Position numbers and translations under genes: made by a program. The notes under the pieces were generated by a model. It did not search any database. It was not told where the DNA came from and was given only the letters and a program-made list of their open reading frames with translations. From JBDRNO01 sp043811005 (lineage in GTDB: Bacteria; Bacteroidota; Bacteroidia; NORP154), in NCBI GenBank assembly GCA_043811005.1, contig JBDRNO010000277.1, positions 1 through 24,490 on the forward strand: a stretch of 24,490 nucleotides of DNA, read 5' to 3'. This document shows positions 1 through 9,800 of this stretch, one piece after another; the first letter of the stretch is position 1, and every line of letters starts with the position of its first letter.

Positions 1-876
1 CAAAGGCTCTTCAACTGATATAGTCCCTGCTGCATTGCACCCATTGGTGGCATCCGTGATGAAAACGGTATATGTTCCGGCACATAATCCATTGACAGCA
101 TCAGTGGTAGTTGCTAATGGGTCATCCCACAGATAGGTATAAATGGGAGTGCCACCAGAAGGAATTGAATACACAATACCATCACATAAGCCATTACAAC
201 TAGTACTGTCGCTGGAAGTAGTAACAGTTAGTATTGCTGGTTCATTAATAACGGCAATTGCTGATACTACACAACCATTAAATTCAGTAACATATACATT
301 ATAAGTGCCTGCAGAAAGCCCTGTTGCTGTAATTGTTGTTTGCGATCCGGTATCATCCCAGAGGTAAGTAAAAGGAGGTGTCCCTCCTGCCATAGATACA
401 GTTGCGGTTCCGTCATTGCTGCCAAAGCAGCTTACATCAGTTGTAGATGATATAGTAGCAGTACCGGAAGGAATATCATTAACAGTAACTGAAGTAGTAG
501 CCGTACATCCTAAGATGTCTGTAACGGTAACAATGTAAGTTGCAGTCAACAAATTAATAGCAGTAGATGTGTTCTGTCCGTCATCCCATAGATAACCATA
601 GGTGCCATTACCGCCAGTAGCGCTTACTGTTGCGCTACCATCAGGCAACCCGCAGTGGGTATTAATGGCAGAAGTGGATAGTGTGATGACATTGGGTTCA
701 TCTATAGTAGCTGAGGTAGTATCGGTACATCCATTGGCATCAGAAACAGTCACTCCATACGTTCCTGCACATAATCCTGTTGCAATAGCATCGGTTTGAG
801 CTGGTATTGTATTCCATTGATATGTATAAGGACCAGTGCCTCCTGAGGCAAGAACAGTAGCATTACCATCACAATC
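1..876 (-). CDS. Continuation of the giant SprB-repeat adhesin in the shifted frame (runs off the window)
   Basis: Reading the minus strand from GAT at 874-876 gives 292 uninterrupted codons to base 1. They encode the rest of SprB repeat 34, complete repeats 35, 36 and 37, and the first residue after the EP that closes repeat 37. Typical motifs persist, such as GGTGPYTYQW, LCAGTY and DANGC. This is therefore the same gene as the frame ending at 750, displaced by one base. Neither a start codon nor an independent gene is expected here. A gene caller may report it as a separate fragment or a pseudogene part. The 3' end and any T9SS sorting domain are outside the window. Confidence 0.9.
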
Positions 877-3800
877 CCATTACATGAGGCATCTGTTTGA
901 GATGATATGACAACATTAATTGCTGTAGGTTCACCAATGGTAACAGATATGCCGGCAGTACAGCCGTTGGGGTCAAAAATGGTATTTATGTAATTACCAG
1001 CACACAACCCACTAGCAGTAGCGGTAGTTTGATTATTTGCATCATTCCACAGATAGGTATATGGAGGTGTACCTCCAGATACAAGCACAGTAGCAAAGCC
1101 ATTACAACCTCCAAAGCAACCTGCATCACCAAAGGAAGGGATGCTTAAGGTAGGAGCACCTAAGTCGTTGACTCCCACGGGATTATTTACAGTGCACCCT
1201 GTAGCATCAATTACTAATATATTGTATGTTCCTGCCGATAAACCAGTTGCACAGGCTGTGACCTGGGCAGAAGAATCGTCCCACAGATAGGTAAAAGGAG
1301 AGACACCGCTGGCAACCGTGACACATGCCCCACCGTCTGACTGCCCGCAATTGGCTCCGGAAGGTGATATAATTAAGGTAACCGGAACCGGCTCGTTGAT
1401 GGTAAGATTGTCTGTTAAACTACAACCATTGGTATCGGTAACTAAAATAGTATAAATTCCTGCTATTAATCCGGTAGCTGTAGCAGTAGTTTGTAAATTT
1501 CCATCATTCCATAAATATGTGTATGGAGAAGTGCCTCCGCTGATATTTGCCGTAGCTTCACCGGTAGTATTCCCGTTACAATTTGCATCAATACTTGTAA
1601 ATATATTAGTCAGAGCAGCTGGTTCAGTTATTGTAGCTGTTGCTGAGACGGAACAACCATTAGCGTCAGTGATATCATTTGTATAAGTGCCCGCACAGAG
1701 GTTAATAGCCAGGGTAGTAGTTTGTCCATCACTCCACAGGTAAGTGTATGGCAATGTTCCTCCTGTACCTGATACCTCTGCATAACCATCGCAATCACCA
1801 TTACAAGCTACACCCACCTCTAAAATTATTGCTGCTGTTAAAGTATCAGGGTTACCTATTACAACGGAAGAAATTGACGTACAGCTATTATCATCCGTAA
1901 CTGTAATGTTAAAAATATCTGCGCATAAATTGTTGGCAACCTGGGTTGTAATCCCATTAGACCATAAGTAAGTGTAGGGAGGAGTACCGCCATTGGGTGT
2001 AACAGTAGCAGAACCATCACAAGCACCAGCACAACTGGCATCTGTTTGAGTGATTGATAATGAAATAGGAGCTGGTTCGCTAAGGATAACTGAGGAAGAT
2101 GCAGAACAACCATTGGAATCAGTAACAATAATACCATAAGTTCCATCACACAAACTGTCTGCCGTAATAGTGGTTTGAGATGCAAGGTCATCCCATAAAT
2201 AACTATATGGAGAAGAGCCACCAACTACAGTAACCACGGCAATTCCGTTACATGAACCGGCACATCCCGGCTCTAATGACAATGTTGCAGAAGCAATAAG
2301 TACCGGAGGTTCGTTTATGGTACAGGTAACCGTAGTTACACAACCATTGGCATCAGTAATAGCAACCGTATAGATCCCTGCCAATAAACCGGTAGCAGTA
2401 ACAGTAGTTTGAGAACCAGGATCGTTCCACAGGTATGTGTAAGGAGGGTTTCCATCAGTAACAAGTACATTAGCTCCACCATCATTATCTCCCGGGCAGC
2501 TTACATCAAAAATGCCTGATATGATAGCTGCCGGACCTGCTGTATCACTTACGGTTACTGTGCCTAAGGCAGTGCATCCGGTTAAATCGGTAACTGTTAC
2601 AGTATAGCCCCCTGCCAATAACCCGGTAGCTGTAGTTGTAGTTTGTGTGTTTGGATCGTTCCACTGGTATGAGTATGGAGGCGTTCCGTTTGAAGGGGTG
2701 GCAGTTGCTTCACCATCTGCCTGTCCGCAGTGTGAAGTTTCGTAAGTCATAGTGACTGCAATGGCAGCAGGTTCATTAATAATTATACTTGTAGTAGTGT
2801 CACATCCTTTTGAGTCTGAAACAACTACATTATATGTACCAGCGCATAGTCCTGTTGCTGTGGCAGTGGTTTGCAACCCACCATCATTCCAAAGGTAAGT
2901 ATAAGGTGTAGTCCCACCGTTCACAGAAGCCATGGCATCACCATCGCAACTTCCATTGCACGCTGCATCATTACCTGATGTTGTTACAGCAAGTATTGCT
3001 GGTTCACTAACAGTTACTGAAGCAGTGGATACACAACCTGCATTATCAGAAATAGATACATTGAAAGTTCCAGCACAAAGACCAGCAGCAGTTGCAGTGG
3101 TTTGAGAAAAGGGATCATCCCACAGGTAAGTATACGGAGAAGTACCGCCAATTATTGAAACGGTTGCCTGTCCATCACAATCACCGTTACAGGAGGCGTC
3201 ATTATCAACAACTGTTGAAGCTGTGCCTCCACCAATATCACTGATATTTACAGTAGATGTTTCAGTACATCCCGCACTATCTGTAACGGTAACTGTATAT
3301 GTTCCGGCAGTAAGACCTGTAGCATTAGCTGTGGTTTGTGAACCGCTATCGTCCCAAAGATAAGCATAGGTGCCTGTACCACCGGAAGCAAAAACCGTAG
3401 CTTCACCATCGGGTTGTCCGCAGTTGGCGTCCTGTTTTGATGTGTTAAGTGTGATAGCCGGTGGCTCATCAATTGTATAAGATTCATTGATAGTACAACC
3501 ATTATTATCGGTAACGACAATACTATATGTTCCTGCTGAAAGGTTGGTCAGATCTTCTGTTGTATCACTGGTTGACCAATTGTATGTGTATGGAGGTGTA
3601 CCTCCATTAACGGTTAAGTCAATAGCGCCATTACTGCCATTATTGCATGTAACATCAGTTGCAGTGGCAGACAGGGAAAGGGCAGCAGCCGGTTCATTGA
3701 TCGTAACTGAAGCTGTAGCCGTAACAGAGTTTGAGTCGGTAACAGTGACAGTATAAGTATTTGCACACAGGTTTACAATATCTTCAGCAGTAAGACCGCC

Positions 3801-6800
3801 AGGATTCCATAAGTATGTGTAAGGAGATATGCCACCGGTAACCGTAAGGTCAGCTTCACCGGTACATTCGCCAAAGCAAAGAATATCGGTTCCGGTAATA
3901 GTGAGCAATATAGCACCGGGTTCCGTGATCGTAATACAATCAGTAGCCACACATCCATTAGCATCGGTAACCGTAACACAATAACTGCCTGCACATAAGC
4001 TGTCAGCGGTAGCGGTAGTTTGAGACAATGTATCATCCCACAGGTAAGTAAAGGGTGCAGTTCCCCCGCTTATGGTGACCAAGGCGGAACCATCACATAT
4101 TCCGGCACCGGAGGTATTGGCGACAACAGTGGCAGTGGCTGTTCCTCCGGGAATGTCGTTAATGGTTGCTGAAGCACTTGCTATGCATCCGTTGTCATCA
4201 GTAACTGTAATAGTGTATGTTCCGGCTGTAAGTCCTGTTACTGTTGCAGTTGTGCCAACAGTTGAAGGTACAGCATCTTCCCAAAGGTATGTATAATCCA
4301 CAGAAACCGTTCCACCGGAAGCAGTTACCGAAACTTCACCATCAGACTGGTTGCAATTAGAATTTACTGATGAGGTTGTAAGAAAAATTGCAGATGGTTC
4401 GGTAATTATTATTTGAGCAGTACCGGTACATCCATTGATATCCGTTATAGTAACATCATAAGTTCCTGCCTCTAATCCTGTGATGTCTTCCAAACCCGAG
4501 TTGAAGCCATTAGGACCTGTCCATACGAAGATAAAGCCGGGTGTACCACCGCTGGGTGTAAGATTGGCAGCACCGTTATTGCCACCGTTGCATGATACGT
4601 CAGTTACTGAGATCGTACCGTCAACTACTGCTGGTTCGGTAATTATTACCTGGGCTGTTTCCACACAATTATTGGCATCTGTAACAGTAACATCATAAGT
4701 TCCTGCCTCAAGACCGGTAATATCCTCTGAGGTTGATGTAAAACCGTTAGGTCCTGTCCAGCTATATGTATATGCGGTAGTTCCTCCCGATACGTTCAGG
4801 TTAATTGACCCGTTAAAATCACCATTACAAGTGGCATCAATTTGTGAAGAAGATAAAGATAAGGCACTGAACTCATTGACATTAACACTTACAGTTATAA
4901 CACAGCTTACGGCATCAGTGACAATAAGGTCATAAGTCCCGGTCTCAAGTCCGCTGATGTCTTCCGATGCAGAAGTAAATCCGTTAGGTCCGGTCCAGCT
5001 ATAAGTATAGGCAGGTGTTCCACCGGTTACAGTAATATCAATGGCACCGTTAAAGTCTCCGTTACATAAGACATCAGTAACCAGGTCGACAGTAATATTT
5101 CCACCACCTTGATCTGAGATGGTTTCTGTTTCAGTTTCAATACAGCCGTTATCATCGGTAACTGTAATAGTGTATGTTCCGGCAGGAAGACCTGTTACGG
5201 TTGCGGAAGTGCCTACAGTTGAGGGTACTGCATCCTCCCATAAGTATGTATAATCCACAGCAACGGTTCCTCCGGAAGCAGATACCGAAACTTCACCGTC
5301 AGACTGGTTGCAGTTGGAATTAACTGATGATGTAATAAGAGAAATTGCAGATGGTTCGGTAATTATTATTTGTGCGGTACCTGTACATCCGTTGACATCT
5401 GTTATAGTAACATCATAAGTTCCAGCTTCTAATCCTGAAATATCTTCGAGCCCTGAGTTAAATCCATTAGGACCTGTCCATGAGAAGATATAGCCGGGTG
5501 TACCACCGCTGGGTGTAAGGTTGGCAGTACCGTCATTGCCACCGTTGCATGATACATCTGTTCCTAAAATAATACCTGTAACTACTGTTGGTTCATTAAT
5601 TGCAGCTGTTTCCATAACGGAACATCCATTGGCATCGGTTACTGTTACATCATAACTTCCTGCTGTGAGTCCTGTGGCGGTTGTTGTCGTCTGGCTGCCA
5701 GCCGAAGCATCCCATTGATAGGTATAGGCAGGAGTACCGCCAGTTGCAGCAACGGTGGCTTGACCATTTGCGGAATCTTTACATAATGCATCAACTTCTG
5801 AAGTGATGGAGGTGAGTAATTGAGAAGGTTCAAAAATGGTTGTGTCAGAGCTCGCAACACAACCGTTGGAATCGGTAACGGTCACTGTTATTGCACCTCC
5901 GCCAAGTCCTGATTGTATATATGTTCCAGCAGGTACTCCCAACACCGGTGGTCCGCTCGTCCAAGTAATATCGTAATTTGCTATTCCTCCAGAAACAGCA
6001 ATAGTTACCTGACCATCGGTATCGCCAAAGCAATCCAGGGAATCAACCCCTGTTATTGTTACTGTTGGTGAACCTGCATCTGTTACATTGACAGTAGCTG
6101 TTGATGTGCAGCCATTGGCATCACTCACAGTTACATTATAAGAACCTGCAAAGAGGTTATTGGCGGTGCAGTTTGTGGTTTCACTGGTTGACCATAAAAA
6201 AGTATAAGGAGGCGTACCCCCCGATACCGGAAGGTCAACACATGCCTGACCATCATTATTGCCGCAAGTTGATTGTGTGAAAGAAGTGGTAAATGTAATA
6301 GCTACCGGCTCATTGATAGTTACAGAATTTGTTGCAGTACAGCCATTATTATCTGTTACGGTTACAGTATAGCTGCCAACATCAAGAGAGGAAATGTCTT
6401 CAGTGGTTTCCAGGTTTGACCACAGGAATGTATAAGGAAGTGTACCTCCGCCAGGGGTCAGGTTGGCACTGCCATCTGAGCCACCGTTGCAGGAAACATC
6501 AGTGCCCTCTATTGAAGCAGTTAATAGGGCGGGATCGGTAAGGGTAATATTATCAGAAGCAGTACAACCATTGGCATCAGTAACTGTAACTGTATATAAA
6601 ATACCTCCTGAAAGCCCTGTAGCTGTTGCGCTTGTTCCTCCTGAAGGTGACCAGGAGTATGTGAAAGCCCCTGTGCCTCCGCCAGCAGCAACGGTTGCGT
6701 CACCATCGTTGTCACCGTTACAGCTTGGGTCATTGCTTAAAGTAATGTTAGCAGTTAAAAGAGGCGGGTCGGTAAGGGTAATATTATCGATAGCTGTACA

Positions 6801-9800
6801 ACCATTGGCATCGGTTACTGTAACTGTATATAAGATTCCACCGGAAAGTCCTGTACCGGTAGTGCCAGTTCCACCCGCAGGCGACCATGAGTATGTATAA
6901 ACACCTGTACCTCCACCTGCAGTTACGGTAGCATCACCATCGCTGCCGCCATTACAGTCAGGGTTATTGCTTGCAGTGATATTTGCCGTAAGAAGAGGCG
7001 GGTTGGTGAGGGTGATATTATCAGTAGTAGTACAACCATTGGCATCTGTTACTGTAACTGTATATAAAATACTTCCTGAAAGCCCTGTGCCTGTGGCACC
7101 GGTACCACCTGAAGGCGACCATGAATAGGTGTAAGCCCCTGAACCTCCGGCTGCTGTTACAGTTGCATCTCCATCGCTGCTGCCGTTGCAGTCGGGATTA
7201 TTACTTGAAGTGATATTAGCAGTTAAAAGAGCTGGATCGGTAAGGGTTATATTATCGGTAGCAGTACAACCATTGGCATCGGTTACAGTAACTGTATATA
7301 AAACACCTGCTGAAAGCCCTGTACCTGTGGTACCGGTTCCGCCCGAAGGCGACCATGAGTAAGTATAAACCCCGGTGCCACCACCTGCAGTTACGGTAGC
7401 AGTTCCATTGCTGCCACCATTGCAATCAGGATCATTACTTGAAGTGATATTAGCTGTTAAAAGTGGTGGATCGGTAAGAGTGATATTATCAGTGGCAGAA
7501 CAACCATTGGCATCGGTTACAGTAACTGTATATAAAATTCCTCCAGAAAGCCCGGTAGCTGTTGCTCCTGAACCTCCTGCAGGAGACCATGAGTAGGTGA
7601 AAGCCCCGGTGCCTCCGCCTGCTGCAACGGTGGCGCTACCATCGCTGGCGCCATTACAGGTTGGGTCATTGCTTAAAGTAATGTTAGCAGTTAAAAGAGG
7701 GGGTTCGGTAAGGGTGATATTATCAGTAGCCGTACATCCATTGGCATCGGTAACGGTAACAGTATATGTAATGGCACAAAGTCCGGATGCTGTTTGATTG
7801 GTGCCAGCGCCATTATCCCATGAATAAGTATAAGGCAGTGCGCCACCTGAAGGCGTGGCAGATACAGTACCGTCACATACCCCGTTACAGTTCAGGTTAG
7901 TACCAGTTACAGTTACTGATGGTTCTGCAAATACTTCGATGGTTTGTGATGTTATGTCACAGCACGTGGGGTTGCCTGCAACACATGTTTCCAATGTTAC
8001 GCTATAAGTGTTGGCTGAACTCCATGTTATTCCCGATGGGTTTTGAGCAGTAGAAGTGGCGGGCGAGCCACCTGTAAATGTCCATGAATAAGTAACACCG
8101 GCACTTGTACCTGTATTTGTAAAATTAAAGCTGTTCCCGGTTAAGCATTGATCGCTGTTGTAAGTAAAGCTTGCTGTTGGATTGCTTACACCGGGATTGA
8201 TAGTAACACTGGCAGTGGTCTGACAGCCATTTGCATCTGTAACTGTTACTGTATAAAGTCCCGGGCAAAGATTATTTATGTCTTCAGTAAATGCTCCATT
8301 GCTCCAGGAATAATTGGTAATGAACGCATCTCCCAAAACAACTGAAAGATTTGCCGAGCCGTCACATGCCCCGGGGCAGGATTCATCCGTGCCTGTTATA
8401 GAAGCTGTTGGTGGGTCATATACAGTAATTACAATCGTTATATTATCCGAACACCCGCTTAGTGTTGTAACCAATGTTACATTATAAGTTCCAGGAGAAC
8501 TCCACGTTATCCCTGATGGGTTTTGAGCGGTTGAAGTAGCAGGAGTGCCACTTGTAAATGTCCATGAATATGTAACACCAACACCTGTTGTACCTGTATT
8601 GGTAAAGTTAAAACTATTCCCTGCACATTGATTACCGTTATAAGTAAAGTTTGCATTTACAACTGTTCCGGGATTTACAGTTACATTAGCTGTAGATGTG
8701 CACCCATTGTTATCTGTTACAGTAACCGTATAAGTATTCGGACAGACATTTGATTTATTAGCACCTGAACCCAATCCACCACTCCAGGTATAGGTGTATC
8801 CGCCAACGCCACCGGAAGCGGAAGCAGAAACGGTACCATCACAAGCACCGCTGCAGGTTTCATCTGTTGAAGATACATTTATTGATATTGGTGTTGGTTC
8901 AGTTATCGTGGTGCTTGCCTGAGCCGAACAACCGTTAGCATCGGTAACGGTAACGGTATAAGTATTCGGACACAGGTTTGATGCTATTTGTCCGGTTCCG
9001 CCACTTGGAGACCATGAGTATGTGTACGGTGAACTGCCTCCGGATCCGGTGGCAGTTGCACTTCCATTACATGTTCCATTGCATGTTACATTATTTGAAG
9101 AAGTTATACCGGCAGTGATACCTGTAAGGGTAAATGGCAGGTTTCCGGGAGGAGCTATATTACCACATAGGTCTTCAACATAGGCACAGCCGGATACTAA
9201 GTTCAGATTATAACTTCCGGTTGTGGTTAAAGGCGGAGAAACAGTGACAGTGAAAATATTGTCCTGTGTACCTCCGGCAGAGCAATCGACACTTGTAACA
9301 CCTGTAACCGTTGTAGCCTGAGGCCCTGTAACTGTAAAATCACATGCATCAACTGTGCTGCATAAAACGTTTTCAGAGAAATTAAATGTAATTGAAGTAG
9401 CACCGCAAGTTGGGGTGCTGCTCAGTGAACTTATAATTGGTTCAACATCGTCAAAGATCACTGCTGTGGAGGCACTGAAATCCAGTACATATCCTGATTG
9501 AGAGGATGTCCAATTACTAACATTCAATACATAAGTTTGACCAGCACTTACTGGTATGGTAGCATTTAAAGGTGTACCAAACGCATCTTGCCAACTTAAA
9601 CCACTTCCTCCATTTGGACCTGTAGCTCCTGGGTCTGCAGCCCAGTTGCAGCTTACTTCTAAGCCGGAATTACTGTAAATATCAGCACAGGAATTATTTG
9701 TTAAATTATATACTGCCCAGTCATAGTCATCATTTAAATCATCAGGAGTTATCAGAAAGCTGAGATTTCCACCTGATATTACTGTAAATGTGTACCAAAC

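Larger units (their letters stand above)
1..9120 (-). repeat. Array of 37 complete SprB repeats (75-82 residues each)
   Basis: Counting from residue 909 of the adhesin to the window start gives 37 complete repeats. PKD domains interrupt after repeats 2 and 3. Most units have two Cys in a C.G.CDG motif, a third Cys in LCAG and a fourth in NGC, and end in EP, DP or NP. A minority class (repeats 11, 15, 19, 23, 26, 32 and 35) has a C..xDG motif without the second Cys and ends in a D-containing linker such as SDIG or NDIP. The Cys pattern suggests disulfides in an exported protein (inference). Repeats of this family typically form extended surface fibres. Confidence 0.9.

Noticed and set aside
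870..885. Programmed -1 ribosomal frameshift in the adhesin
   Set aside because: A -1 shift would restore the frame, but there is no slippery heptamer and no obvious downstream pseudoknot; a base deletion explains it better.
6463..6900. Long plus-strand open frame (145 codons) opposite the adhesin, and many similar shorter ones between 600 and 11300
   Set aside because: They mirror the SprB repeat period, have low-complexity Val/Pro/Ala composition and recur in each repeat. They arise from the codon bias of the minus-strand gene.
6537..7706. Regularly spaced repeats as a CRISPR array
   Set aside because: The whole 234-bp unit is repeated and coding, with no short repeat plus unique spacers.
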